From: Variovorax sp. KBW07
GTDB lineage: Bacteria > Pseudomonadota > Gammaproteobacteria > Burkholderiales > Burkholderiaceae_C
DNA length: 58,829 bases
Direction of reading: 5' to 3'
Assembly (NCBI RefSeq): GCF_003852515.1
Contig: NZ_QAJK01000013.1
Coordinates: 1 to 58,829, forward strand
The notes below the pieces were generated by a model. That model was not told the DNA's origin and did no database searches. It saw nothing but the letters and a program-made list of their open reading frames with translations. Numbering within the stretch: the stretch's first letter is position 1; every line of letters starts with the position of its first letter. Below, piece after piece: positions 16,722-26,171 of the stretch. Position numbers and translations under genes: made by a program.

Positions 16722-17681
16722 TTACTGCTGCAGTGGGAGGTAGAGGTCGGTGCGCCATGCGTCGCCCAAAGGCAGGCGCGGATCGTTGACGTAGTGCACG
16801 AAGCAGGGGCTGTCGCGCAGCGCATAGCCGGTGGCGGGAAGCCAGTCGCGGTACACGGCGTTCCAGACGCGGTGCAGCAGGCTATGGGCGCCACGATGGG
16901 AGAACACCGCGTAGCGGCCCGCGGGCAGGTGCCACCACGCCAGGGTGCCTGCCAGTGCCACCGGCGGTTGCGTCGCGTTGCCGCGGCGTTCGGTGAGGTG
17001 GTGGTCGAAGACCGCGCCGCAGAGCATGCGCGCCTGCTGGTCTTCCGGGCCCTGGGGCTCGTCGGGAAACAGCGCCAGCCAGCTTTGGACGCGCGGCAGA
17101 AGTTCTGCATGTCGTATCGCCGGAACCAGTTCGTCGAAGGCCTGCACCGCGGCCTGCCGCATGTTGCCGTCATCCATTCCGCGGCCGGTGGCTGTCAATA
17201 TCGGGAGCGCCTGCACGTCGAGCATTTGCGGCTTGAGCAGCGCGTCGTCGTGCGACTCCAGCGGGTCGGTGGCGGGCCTGCGATCGAACAGCTGCTGCCA
17301 GCATGGTGCGTCGCCGGCCCGCACGGCGATGGGCGTGGTGTCGAGTTCGCGGCGCATCGCCTTCGCCAGTGCTTGCGCGGATTCGTAGCCCACCTCGAGC
17401 GCGATCCGGTGCACCGGTGCGGCATCGCTTGCGAGGAGTTCGCACGCCCGCTGCAAGCGGCGCCAGGTGATGTAGCCGCCCACGGTCGTGCCGAAGTACG
17501 CGCGGAAGATGCGGTGGAAGTGGTAGCGCGACATGGCGGCCATGTCGGCCAGCTCACGTCCGTCGAGCGGGTCGGCGAGATGGGTGTCGATGTGCGCGGC
17601 CGCACGCGACAGCAGGTCGAGATAGCGGACCGTCTGCGCTTTCGAGGTGTTGAATGTGGCGAAGGGGTCTGGCTGCTGCAT
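16722..17681 (-). CDS. AraC-family regulator with GyrI-like effector domain
   Basis: 319 residues. The two AraC helix-turn-helix units occupy about 25-125 (LADMAAMSRYHFHRIFRAYFG and VHRIALEVGYESAQALAKAMRR). The rest is a GyrI-like/BmrR-type ligand-binding domain (PILTATGRGMDDGNM..., GRYAVFSHRG...W...WLPATGYALRDSPCFVHYVND). It presumably senses a small hydrophobic compound. It is upstream of the amidase gene in the same direction and may regulate it. Confidence 0.9.
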   Translation of the reverse strand: MQQPDPFATFNTSKAQTVRYLDLLSRAAAHIDTHLADPLDGRELADMAAMSRYHFHRIFRAYFGTTVGGYITWRRLQRACELLASDAAPVHRIALEVGYESAQALAKAMRRELDTTPIAVRAGDAPCWQQLFDRRPATDPLESHDDALLKPQMLDVQALPILTATGRGMDDGNMRQAAVQAFDELVPAIRHAELLPRVQSWLALFPDEPQGPEDQQARMLCGAVFDHHLTERRGNATQPPVALAGTLAWWHLPAGRYAVFSHRGAHSLLHRVWNAVYRDWLPATGYALRDSPCFVHYVNDPRLPLGDAWRTDLYLPLQQ

Positions 17682-18025
17682 GGCATCGGGATTGTTTCAG
17701 GCAACCCGCTGCCTGGCGTGTCCGCGTTTGCTCGATGCCCTGGATGCCTGCGTGCGGTCGCAGAGTTCGATGCGGCTGTCGCCGACGTCGGCATCTCGCA
17801 GGCAGAGAACATGGGTGCAGATGTGGCGACCGGTTTCAACGTCGCCGTCGTGCCCCGTGCCATCGATCGTGTTGTATTTTTGTCGCCGTGATGCTGGAGC
17901 GCGACAAGATCGGGCGCTGGGTCGAACGGGAGGGGCGCGGTGGAGCGAGCTTTGCGGCCATGAGGCCACTTCGCATCCGGTGAGAAGTCCATGCGCCGCC
18001 AACCCGCAACGAAACGAACGCGCAA
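17682..18025. other. Gene-free interval upstream of the AraC gene
   Basis: No frame here has a credible start, ribosome-binding site and product. A plus-strand frame ending at 17891 has protein-like text at its end (ADVGISQAENMGADVATGFNVA-type) but is otherwise antisense to the AraC gene. A decayed gene or coincidence are both possible. The promoter for the AraC/amidase pair should lie here but is not obvious. Confidence 0.35.
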
Positions 18026-18061
18026 TGAAAAACGCCCGCTACCTTGGGGGTAGCGGGCGTT
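18026..18061 (-). terminator. Intrinsic terminator of the tRNA-Lys transcript
   Basis: AACGCCCGCTACC (18031-18043) pairs perfectly over 13 bp with GGTAGCGGGCGTT (18049-18061). On the minus strand it is followed by TTTCAT. It lies about 20 bases beyond the 3' end of tRNA-Lys. Confidence 0.8.
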
Positions 18062-18083
18062 CCAGCGATGACGCAGTGTTGGT

Positions 18084-18159
18084 TGGTGGGCCCTGAGTGA
18101 CTCGAACACTCGACCTACGGATTAAGAGTCCGCTGCTCTACCAACTGAGCTAAGAGCCC
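18084..18159 (-). tRNA. tRNA-Lys (anticodon CTT)
   Basis: 76 nt with encoded CCA. Acceptor GGGCTCT/AGGGCCC, D arm GCTC...GAGC, anticodon stem GCGGA/TCCGT with loop CTCTTAA (CTT), T arm GAGTG-TTCGAGT-CACTC, discriminator A. It has its own promoter and terminator. Confidence 0.95.
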
Positions 18160-18198
18160 TTGCTTTGAAAACGTTTGGCGTTTTCTGGCAAGACCACG

Positions 18199-18227
18199 AG
18201 TATATCCCAGAATTTGTGCGATTCCAA
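18199..18227 (-). promoter_or_regulatory. Sigma-70 promoter for tRNA-Lys
   Basis: On the minus strand TTGGAA and TATACT are separated by exactly 17 bases, in an AT-rich pocket. The predicted start near 18192 is about 33 nt from the mature tRNA end. Confidence 0.8.
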
Positions 18228-18311
18228 AAAAATTGTGAACTGCAGCGTTAGGATGCGCCACCACTGGCGGGCGCGACCCCGCCGCCCCCATTCCCAGCAG
18301 GAGAAACTTCT

Positions 18312-19022
18312 ATGAGCGATGCAGCAAGCAACACGCCCCATGTCCTGATCACCGGTGCCGCGGGCGCACTGGGCCGCGCCGTGGCGCAGCACTTCCTTGA
18401 CCAGGGCGCGCGCCTTGCGCTGGTCGATCACCACGCGGGTCGATTGGCTGAAGTGTTCCCCGGCCTCGACAACTCGCAGCACCTGTTGCTCGCGGGCGAC
18501 GTGACCTCGGCGACCGAGATGGCAGCGCTTGCCGGGCAGGTGCTCAAGTCCTTCGGCCGCATCGACACGCTGGTGCACATCGCGGGTGGTTTCGAGATGG
18601 GCGAGGCAACGCATGCGCTCACGCGCGCAAGCTGGGACCGCATGATGAATCTGAATGCGTGGTCGTTCGTCGCTGTGACGCAGGCCGTGTTGCCGTCGAT
18701 GACCGAGCGCCGTTCGGGCAGCATCGTTGCGGTCACAGCCAAAGTGGCGGCACGCGGCGTGCCGGCGATGGCGGCGTACATCGCCTCGAAGAGCGCGCTG
18801 CAGCGCCTGGTCGAAGCCATGGCCGCGGAAGCCGCACCGCATGGCGTGAACATCAACAGCGTGGCGCCCAGCGTGCTCGACACGCCGGCCAACAGGCAGG
18901 CCATGCCCGACGCGAATCCGGCCGAGTGGGTATCGACTTCCGTCGCGGCGCAGACCATCGGCTTTCTTGCATCGCCAGCGGCGGCCGCGCTTCATGGCCA
19001 GCACCTGACGCTCGACACCTGA
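18312..19022 (+). CDS. Short-chain dehydrogenase/reductase (SDR) 3, atypical
   Basis: 236 residues behind AGGAGA. The cofactor motif TGAAGALG is at 14-21 and Y156-x3-K160 (AAYIASKSA) is intact. The usual NNAG is HIAGG (89-93), and the usual catalytic Ser at 142 is Thr (VTAKV), so activity may be altered. It stands alone between tRNA-Lys and the vgrG module. Substrate unknown. Confidence 0.85.
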   Translation: MSDAASNTPHVLITGAAGALGRAVAQHFLDQGARLALVDHHAGRLAEVFPGLDNSQHLLLAGDVTSATEMAALAGQVLKSFGRIDTLVHIAGGFEMGEATHALTRASWDRMMNLNAWSFVAVTQAVLPSMTERRSGSIVAVTAKVAARGVPAMAAYIASKSALQRLVEAMAAEAAPHGVNINSVAPSVLDTPANRQAMPDANPAEWVSTSVAAQTIGFLASPAAAALHGQHLTLDT

Positions 19023-19308
19023 GCGCGGCCGCGAGCGAGCAAGCAAGGGCCAGGTTGACAAGCCGGCCCGATGCGCGGATCGATCGGCTTCTTGAAAAAG
19101 AAGCGCGAAGAAGCCGCTGCAGAGTAAGAAACTAGTGTTCCATCCGCGCGAAAGCCAATCTTTCGCATGATTTTCGAGCGCGCCTTCCGCCAGTAAGATT
19201 CCTCGCAAAGGGAGGGAGGCGTGTGATGTACAGCGTCGTGCGGACTTTGGTGTTGCTTGCGTGCCGATCACGAACAGGGCTTGCCACAAGCCCGTTTGCG
19301 CTGCCGCA
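19023..19308. other. vgrG upstream region with two inverted repeats
   Basis: Holds CGGCTTCTT/AAGAAGCCG (19085-19093 and 19108-19116) and GCGAAAG-CCAAT-CTTTCGC (19148-19166), a perfect 7-bp dyad with a 5-base loop. Neither is followed by a T-run. They may be operators or RNA hairpins in front of the type VI module. AAGGGAGGGAGG near 19209 resembles a ribosome-binding site but has no long frame behind it. Confidence 0.4.
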
Positions 19309-21690
19309 ATGAGCCGCCGCGTCACCATCCAGACGCCGGCGGGTTCGGACGTACTTCAGTTTCATCGCCTGGTGGGGCGCGAAGCCCTGAGCCAGCTCTA
19401 CGCCTTCGACATCGATCTTCTGGGCAGCCATCATGGCATCGACCCCAAGGCCCTTTTGGGCAAGGCCGCCACGGTCACTCTGCAAACCGAAAGAGGGCAA
19501 CGCTACCTGTGCGGCATTGCCACCCGGTTCGGTCTTGCGCAGGAAGACGCGCGCCATTCCTTCTATAGCCTGAGGCTGCGCCCGTGGCTCTGGCTGGCCA
19601 CGCGCCGCAGCGATTTCCGCATCTTCCAGGGCAAGACGGTGCCCGAGATAGTGATGGAGGTGCTCGGCAGCTACGGCCACCCCATCGAGCAGAAGCTCAG
19701 CCGCGGTGATTACCGCCGCTGGGACTACTGCGTGCAGTACCACGAGAGCGATTTCAATTTCATCTCGCGCCTGTGCGAGCTCGAAGGCATCTATTACTAC
19801 TTCAGGCACGAGGCGTCGCAGCACGTGCTGGTGTTCGCCGATGACATCGCCGGCTCGCACAGCCCATTGCCCGGTGGTGAAGAGGTGCGCTACCACCCTC
19901 TGGAAAAATCCGGCGTGGGCCAGCGAGAGCGCATTTCCGCCTGGGAGATCGACGAGGACGTGCGACCGGGCCGCCACTACAACGACGACTACGACTTCGA
20001 GAAGCCCAAGGCAGATCTCGCGCACCTGAGCAAGAGGCCACCGGGCCATGCGCACGACAGCTACGAGCAGTACGAGTGGCCGGGCGGTTTCGTGCAGCAC
20101 GGCGATGGCGAAGCCTATGCGCGCATCCGCAACGAAGAGCAGTTGAGCCAGCGCAGCAGTGCACGCGGGCGCTCCAATCTCCGGGAGCTGGCAACGGGCC
20201 ATACCTTCAGGCTCACCGAGCACCCGAAGGGAGACCAGAACCAGCAGTACCTGCTGTTGAGCGTGGCCTACCACCTGCAAGAGAACCTGCAGGCCAGCGA
20301 GGGCGCCGAGGGTTCGGACGGTTCCCTGCAGTACTTCGACTTCGTGGCCCAGCCCACCAGCTATGCATGGCGCCCGCCGCGCAGCACCAGCAAGCCGCGC
20401 ACCCGTGGGCCGCAGACCGCGATGGTGGTGGGCCCGTCGGGCGAAGAAATCTGGACCGACCAGTACGGCCGCATCAAGGTGCAGTTTCACTGGGACCGCA
20501 TCGGCCAGCACAACGAAAACTCCAGCTGCTGGGTGCGCGTGTCGACGGCCTGGGCCGGGTCCACCTTCGGCATGACCTCGGTGCCGCGCATCGGCATGGA
20601 GGTGATCGTCGATTTCCTGAATGGTGACCCTGATTACCCGATCGTCACGGGCTGCGTGCACAACGCGGACACCATGCCGGCGTGGCAACTGCCCGAGCAG
20701 AAGCACCTGTCGGGCATCCGCAGCCGCGAGCTGGGCGGCGGGCGCGGCAACCACCTGGTGCTGGACGACAGCAACGGCAAGATCCAGGCGCAACTGCGCA
20801 GCGACCACCAGGCCAGTCAGTTGAGCATGGGGCACATCGCGCGCATCGAGGACACGGCAGGCCGCAAGGACCTGCGCGGCCAGGGCTTCGAGCTGCGCAC
20901 CGACGGCCACGGCGCGATGCGCGCAGCCGACGGGCTGTTGGTCACCACCGAGGCGCGCACCAACGCACAGTTCCACATCACCGACATGGGTGAGACCGTG
21001 GGCAGGCTCACGCAGGGCAGGGCTCTGCACGAAGACCTGGGCGGTGCCGCCAGGGACGCCAAGGCGCATGAGGCCGGCGACCAGGACGAAGTGGCGAAGA
21101 GCCTGAAGGAGCAGGCCGACGCGATCAAGGGGCAGGGCGGAGACAAGGCGCGAGGCCAGTTCGCGGAATTCCAGGAGCCGCACCTGACGCTGGCCAGCGC
21201 GGCGGGTATACAGACCACGGCGCAGGGCTCGACCCACATCGCGAGCGAGGAGCACAACGCGCTCACGAGCGGAAGGCACACGAGCCTGAGCGCTGGCAAG
21301 AGCCTGCTGGTCAGCGCCAAGGGCTCCGTGCGCATGGCGGCCCATAAGGCGGGCATGCGGTTCACGGCCGCGCAGGGCGACATCGACATCGACGCGTTCA
21401 AGGACAGCATCAACGTGCTGGCCAAGCTCAACATCAAGCAGGAGGCCAACCGCATCACCATCACCGGCAGGGACGAGGTGGTGGTCAACGGTGGCTCCAG
21501 CTACACGCGCTGGAATGCCCAGGGCATCGTGCACGGCACCAATGGCCTGTGGCGCGTGCACGCCTCCGCGCATTCGATGACCGGCCCCAGGAGCTTGCCG
21601 GTGCCACCGATGCAGCCCCGCCAGGTCGTCTGCAAAGAGTGCATGGAGAAGGCCGCGGCACGTGCCGCCGCGGTGGCGCCCAGGCAGTGA
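19309..21690 (+). CDS. vgrG: Type VI secretion tip protein VgrG
   Basis: 793 residues from ATG 19309 (MSRRVTIQTPAG...). A GTG at 19261 would add 16 residues without family similarity. Order of domains: gp27-like N-terminal region (LSQLYAFDIDLLG, FQGKTVPEIV, YCVQYHESDFNFISRLCELEGIYYYF), gp5-like OB fold (YGRIKVQFHWDR...CWVRVSTAWAGS and GMEVIVDFLNGDPDYPIVTG), then a DUF2345-type beta-helical extension (about 480-700). The tail is short, with a CxxC (VVCKECMEKA), and no catalytic domain is evident. It spikes the type VI needle and carries cargo. The stop overlaps the adaptor gene (GTGA). No other T6SS structural genes are present, so it is an orphan vgrG locus. Confidence 0.93.
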   Translation: MSRRVTIQTPAGSDVLQFHRLVGREALSQLYAFDIDLLGSHHGIDPKALLGKAATVTLQTERGQRYLCGIATRFGLAQEDARHSFYSLRLRPWLWLATRRSDFRIFQGKTVPEIVMEVLGSYGHPIEQKLSRGDYRRWDYCVQYHESDFNFISRLCELEGIYYYFRHEASQHVLVFADDIAGSHSPLPGGEEVRYHPLEKSGVGQRERISAWEIDEDVRPGRHYNDDYDFEKPKADLAHLSKRPPGHAHDSYEQYEWPGGFVQHGDGEAYARIRNEEQLSQRSSARGRSNLRELATGHTFRLTEHPKGDQNQQYLLLSVAYHLQENLQASEGAEGSDGSLQYFDFVAQPTSYAWRPPRSTSKPRTRGPQTAMVVGPSGEEIWTDQYGRIKVQFHWDRIGQHNENSSCWVRVSTAWAGSTFGMTSVPRIGMEVIVDFLNGDPDYPIVTGCVHNADTMPAWQLPEQKHLSGIRSRELGGGRGNHLVLDDSNGKIQAQLRSDHQASQLSMGHIARIEDTAGRKDLRGQGFELRTDGHGAMRAADGLLVTTEARTNAQFHITDMGETVGRLTQGRALHEDLGGAARDAKAHEAGDQDEVAKSLKEQADAIKGQGGDKARGQFAEFQEPHLTLASAAGIQTTAQGSTHIASEEHNALTSGRHTSLSAGKSLLVSAKGSVRMAAHKAGMRFTAAQGDIDIDAFKDSINVLAKLNIKQEANRITITGRDEVVVNGGSSYTRWNAQGIVHGTNGLWRVHASAHSMTGPRSLPVPPMQPRQVVCKECMEKAAARAAAVAPRQ

Positions 21691-22796
21691 CGGCCCCCAT
21701 CCAGCACCTGATGAAGCCATCGCGGCAGGCCATGGTGGGCCTGCCGTTGCACGAGCCGGCTGCCTTCGATGCGGAAGTCGCGCGGACACTGGCGCACGAC
21801 ATGGGCGTGCTGCTGGCCGCCGCTGCCGGCATGCCTTGCTATGCGCTCGTCGAGCTGGGCCAATGCCCGCGCATCGAAGACCGCTCGGCCATTGCCCTGT
21901 GCGTGCTGAACCATGGCCTCGATGTGGCGCGCCTGTTCGACGGCACGCCTGAAGCCGAACTGGCCGACCAGGGGCCGTGGCTCATCGAGCTTTCCACACA
22001 GAAGCCGGGCGAGGTGTTGGACTTGCTGGCGTCGCATGCAGGCGCGCACCATGCGCTGAGCCTCATGGTGTCTCCCTTGCCGCTGCGCGCGCTCGCGGAC
22101 CATCTGCGGTCCTGGCTCGAAGGCCTGATTCCGCCCGATGCGCAACTGCCGGGCGACGAAGCCATGGGCGCGGTGTTGCGCTGGTTCGATCCCCGCATCG
22201 GGCTCGACGTGCCCTCTTGCTGGCCGGACGAAGACCGCATGCAGTTCGTGCGGGCGTTCCGCTGGTGGGCGGCCTGGCAACCCGACTTCTCGCCGCGCCT
22301 GCTGCGCGGCGGCATGCACAACCGCGCGGCACCGCGCATCGGGCCGCTGCCACTCGATCCACCCCTGATGCTGGCGCTCGACAAGCTCAACACCCCCGAG
22401 AACATGCTGGCCTTCGTGCGAGAGAACGACATCGAGCCCGGCGAGCTCGACCGCATCGGGCCGTCGTTGCAGCGCTGGCTTGCGCACCGCCTGCTCGACG
22501 ATGCGCGGCGCCTCGGCCTGACGGACTGGGCCGACCGCTACATGCTGCTGTCGATGGGGCTGCGCCTGCATCCGGACATCGCCGAAGTCGAAGCCCTGCA
22601 CCCGCTGTTCGCCGCGGCTGCCGAAGGGCGCGAAGCGCTCGGTGCGGCCGTCGTCGGCATCGACCCTGACCGCTGGACCGACCTGGCCGAACAGGCGCCC
22701 CAGGCCCTGGCCCTGCATTCGCACACCCTGCTTGCCGCCTTGCGCAAGCGGCGCACCGATGCGCGCGCGGCGCATCCCTTCGCGCACGTGTATTGA
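21687..22796 (+). CDS. DUF4123 type VI effector adaptor/chaperone
   Basis: 369 residues if the overlapping GTG at 21687 is used; ATG 21711 is the alternative. The N-terminal third (CYALVELGQCPRIEDRS...LFDGTPEAELADQGPWLIEL) and RWFDPRIGLDVPSCWPDE are typical of the DUF4123 (Tec/Tap) family, which loads a specific effector onto the neighbouring VgrG. The C-terminal half (about 270-369) is less conserved and probably recognises the cargo encoded next. Position between vgrG and the large protein gene fits this role exactly. Confidence 0.85.
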   Translation: MTAPIQHLMKPSRQAMVGLPLHEPAAFDAEVARTLAHDMGVLLAAAAGMPCYALVELGQCPRIEDRSAIALCVLNHGLDVARLFDGTPEAELADQGPWLIELSTQKPGEVLDLLASHAGAHHALSLMVSPLPLRALADHLRSWLEGLIPPDAQLPGDEAMGAVLRWFDPRIGLDVPSCWPDEDRMQFVRAFRWWAAWQPDFSPRLLRGGMHNRAAPRIGPLPLDPPLMLALDKLNTPENMLAFVRENDIEPGELDRIGPSLQRWLAHRLLDDARRLGLTDWADRYMLLSMGLRLHPDIAEVEALHPLFAAAAEGREALGAAVVGIDPDRWTDLAEQAPQALALHSHTLLAALRKRRTDARAAHPFAHVY

Positions 22797-22841
22797 CGCC
22801 TGATCGATCGTTTGCTTGCTTGTTCGCTCACCGAATCCACC

Positions 22842-25800
22842 ATGGCCACTGTCCCCAATCTCAGCTCCAGCGCCGCCAACGCCCAGGCGTCGAAGAACCG
22901 CATTCCCGGCCTGTGCGATTGTTCGGAGCCGAGCGAAAAATCGGCGCTCATCCTCTACCCGAGCCTGGGCACGCCGTTGATGCTCAAGAAGGGGCAGAGC
23001 AAGTGCAGCATCTTCATCGTCGGCGAAAAAGGCTTGCGTTCGCCCGCGGGCGCCGGGGGCGACATTCCGGCGCATGCGCCCAACCTGCATGTGTTCGTCG
23101 ACCGCCACTTGCGGGTCTACCCGATCGAGAAGAAGGACATCCAGACCGACACCACCGTCGGCACCCTGTTCGGCGACGGCAAGACCTGCGATGTCGCCAA
23201 GCAGCACCTGGACGCCTGGCGCGTGGGCAGCTTCGATGCCGGCGCACTCATCAAGGACCGCCATGGCCGCCCCTTCGCCACCATCGCGCCGATGGCCGTC
23301 AAGGTCTACAAGGACCTGGCGGGCGGCGACATCTACGAGGTCGAGCTCGACCTGAAGGCGGCGCCGTTCAAGCCCATCAATGGCGAGAGCTTCATGAGCT
23401 TCGCCTGGATGGTGAAGCTCAACGACGAGGGCAAGAAGCTGATACCCGGCGCCACCCATGCCGAGCCGCAGGACCTGATGATCGCCCGCTTCCTCAAAGA
23501 GCAGGCCGACAAGGACCCCTACCATTTCAGGAACATCCACGAGTTCGACCTGAAGAAGGGCGCGCCCCATACCGCCAACGCGCTGCCGCCGCAAAAGAGC
23601 GACACGGCGGACCAGCTCAAGAGCTGGCATCCGGTGAAGTACATGCCGGCCAGGGCGTTGAAACTGGGGCATCTGTCGGACGTGCACGTGAATGTGCGCC
23701 ACACGGCCCTGGGGCAAAGCCCGGCACGGGTGATCGAGGGAGAGATGGTGGGCGAAGCGGCATGGAACCAGCCGGTCGGCACCAAGGTGTGCAACGCCTT
23801 CGATGCGTTGCGGCAGCTCTTCAGGAACCTCGCTTCGGGTGACGGAAAAGAGAAGGCCGACGCCGTGTTGCTGACCGGCGACCTGATCGACTTCAACCGC
23901 AACATCAATCCCGCCGAGTGCGGGAAAAGCATCGGCGAGCAGTGGAAATCCTTCAACCTGCTCAACAACATCCACGACAAGGCCAACGGTCCCAGGCTCT
24001 ATCCACGGGGCCTCGACGACATGCTGGTGTTCAGCCTTGTGCGCGCCGTGTACCGCGAGCACAAGCTGCCGGTGTTCATGACCAGTGGCAACCACGAGGC
24101 GTACCAGGTGCCGTATGGCATCAGTGCGCGGGTGGAGGCCGGGGACATGGAGAACTGGGCCTTCAAGCTTGGCGTGCTGGAAACGGCTTCAGATCCCGCC
24201 AAGCTCGGCGAGATTGCCAAGGCGACTGTCAGTGCCAGCGGAGGCGCATTGCGCGAACAGGCGCAGGGAACTGTCGACAAGACGGCCGGGTGGTTCAAGT
24301 CGGCCACCGGGCTCGATCCGAGCGAGGCCGCCGAGCGTGCCGCGCAGCGGGCGGCAAAGGCCGCGCCGGGCATAGCGCGCGACGTCGCGGAAAGGTTGCG
24401 CGGCATCGATGACGACCGTGCCAGGAGCCTGGCGAAGAAGGTGGAGAGCGCGGGACAGGCGATGGATGGCAGCGAGCTGGCCAAACATCTGAAGGAGCTC
24501 GAGGCGGCCAGCAAATGGACGCGCGGCAAGGCCAACGAAGGCATGAGCCGCGACCACAACATGACCGTCTACGAAGCTTGCCTGGCGTACGGCCCGACCT
24601 ATGGCCAGGCCCTGACCGGCTTCAACTTCGACGGCGGCCAGTTCGACTGGTTCTATGCCTTGTTCACGCCGCTTGCGGACATCGTGGTGGCCTACGGTGC
24701 CGAGAGCGACGATGCCACCGGGGCTGGTGCTCTGCAGGTCATCGCGCCCATGGGCTGGGGGACCAACGAGAACTTCAAGAACCTCGGCGAAATGGCCGAT
24801 GACGCGCTCAAGAAGAAGGGCATTCCTCTCGGCGTGGACAGGCAGGGCGCGGGCATCCTGCCGCGCGCCACCGAATCGTGGAGCACCAGCCAGTTCGAAC
24901 TGCTCACCCAGGCGCAGGCCTTCAAGAAAGCCAGCGGCAAGACCTTGACGGTGGCCAGCCACTTCACCATCGTGAGCTTCGATGAGCCGGTGCCTCTGAC
25001 TTCCGTCAAGGACAACGTGGACCTCGTGCGCTTCTGGCCGCACAACAGCACCACCGGCGTGCCCAACCTGGAGGCGGGGTTCAACAAGGCCAATGTCGGA
25101 ACCTGCGAGCGGGGCTTGAACGATTACTTCGAGCGCTATGTGCGAGCGGGTCGCCAGCGCCCCAAGGGCGCCGCGCAGGTGGACTGGCACTTCTCGGGCC
25201 ACAGCCATCGCAGCGCCGTCTACAAGGCCCAATGGAGCAGGAGCGGCGACAGCGACAAACCCTGCGTGGAGATCGTCTCCGCGCGCGACCCCGGCGTTCA
25301 TGGAAAGCAGACGGTTGCGCCCGACACGCAGACGGCATTGATCGTCTCCAGTTGCGGAGGCCCCATCGGTTACCAGAACTTCGATGGCGAGCTCAGTGCC
25401 TGGACGGGGCGTCCCCCGGCGGGCAGCCTGCTGGACTGCGCGACCGGCGTCATCCAGCAGGTCTCCACCCATCGTAGCCGTGTCGAAGATGGCAAGGCCT
25501 ACAACGAGAAGCCGCGCCTGGCAGTGGCGCTGGACTACCTGTGGGTGATGAGGAGCCTGCCCGCGAAGGGCGATATCAAGGATCCGATCTATCTCTTGCG
25601 CCACAAGGAGGGATTTCCGACCACCATCGACGTCTACATGAGTCCGCAGGTGACGAAGCTCGGATGTATCGTGGGCATGGCCATCTGGGTGTTCGAGGGG
25701 GGGAAAAATGCGAAGAAGGAACAAGTCAGGAAATGGACCCGCTTGAGCCCGAGTTGGGCAAAGCACCCGACCGATCCGGAACGAGCAATACTGAGCCTTG

Positions 25801-26171
25801 GTGGCCCCGATCTGGTGGCTCTCAATGCAGCAATGATTGCCGGTGTCGCCGGGCAATATAAGGACCAGAGCGGCCGGGGAGGGGCCAAGTACCGCAAGGT
25901 GCGCCAGGCTTTCTGCGAAGTCGCCTTGCAGGCGCCGGCACCGACGAAGGCTGGAGATGATTGGGGAAAAGACATGCTGTGCGACAAGGATGCCTGGGTG
26001 TTCCCGCTCGAAATCAGCATCGCGGACGAGACGCTCTCGCCCCGAAGCTTGTGGCAGTTCACTCGGCCGAATGGGGAGCGTGGGGAGGTGCCGGATTGGG
26101 ATTTTCTCGCGGAGTATTTCGGGGACAAAGGCTACGTTTCAGCCAAAGAGGCAATCAAGACAAGAATCTGA
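22842..26171 (+). CDS. Putative type VI effector with split metallophosphoesterase domain
   Basis: 1109 residues from ATG 22842 (MATVPNLSSSAANAQ). All five calcineurin-like phosphoesterase motifs are seen: D280-x-H282 (LSDVHVN), D347/D350 (TGDLIDF), N417-H418 (SGNHEAY), H707 (VASHFTI) and H787/H789 (FSGHSHR). These residues bind two metal ions and hydrolyse phosphoester bonds. The domain is split by an insertion of roughly 290 residues, including an Ala/Lys-rich helical stretch at about 465-565. An N-terminal region (1-270) and a 320-residue C-terminal region have no match I recognise. No signal peptide, as expected for T6SS cargo. Its stop overlaps the first lipoprotein gene by one base (TGATG). 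Effector role is inferred from vgrG/DUF4123 linkage; the target (phospholipid, nucleotide or other) is unknown. Confidence 0.8.
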   Translation: MATVPNLSSSAANAQASKNRIPGLCDCSEPSEKSALILYPSLGTPLMLKKGQSKCSIFIVGEKGLRSPAGAGGDIPAHAPNLHVFVDRHLRVYPIEKKDIQTDTTVGTLFGDGKTCDVAKQHLDAWRVGSFDAGALIKDRHGRPFATIAPMAVKVYKDLAGGDIYEVELDLKAAPFKPINGESFMSFAWMVKLNDEGKKLIPGATHAEPQDLMIARFLKEQADKDPYHFRNIHEFDLKKGAPHTANALPPQKSDTADQLKSWHPVKYMPARALKLGHLSDVHVNVRHTALGQSPARVIEGEMVGEAAWNQPVGTKVCNAFDALRQLFRNLASGDGKEKADAVLLTGDLIDFNRNINPAECGKSIGEQWKSFNLLNNIHDKANGPRLYPRGLDDMLVFSLVRAVYREHKLPVFMTSGNHEAYQVPYGISARVEAGDMENWAFKLGVLETASDPAKLGEIAKATVSASGGALREQAQGTVDKTAGWFKSATGLDPSEAAERAAQRAAKAAPGIARDVAERLRGIDDDRARSLAKKVESAGQAMDGSELAKHLKELEAASKWTRGKANEGMSRDHNMTVYEACLAYGPTYGQALTGFNFDGGQFDWFYALFTPLADIVVAYGAESDDATGAGALQVIAPMGWGTNENFKNLGEMADDALKKKGIPLGVDRQGAGILPRATESWSTSQFELLTQAQAFKKASGKTLTVASHFTIVSFDEPVPLTSVKDNVDLVRFWPHNSTTGVPNLEAGFNKANVGTCERGLNDYFERYVRAGRQRPKGAAQVDWHFSGHSHRSAVYKAQWSRSGDSDKPCVEIVSARDPGVHGKQTVAPDTQTALIVSSCGGPIGYQNFDGELSAWTGRPPAGSLLDCATGVIQQVSTHRSRVEDGKAYNEKPRLAVALDYLWVMRSLPAKGDIKDPIYLLRHKEGFPTTIDVYMSPQVTKLGCIVGMAIWVFEGGKNAKKEQVRKWTRLSPSWAKHPTDPERAILSLGGPDLVALNAAMIAGVAGQYKDQSGRGGAKYRKVRQAFCEVALQAPAPTKAGDDWGKDMLCDKDAWVFPLEISIADETLSPRSLWQFTRPNGERGEVPDWDFLAEYFGDKGYVSAKEAIKTRI

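Noticed and set aside
19230-19265. Possible sigma-54 promoter (TGGTGTTGCTTGC) before vgrG
   Set aside because: The GG and GC pairs are two bases too close for the -24/-12 spacing.
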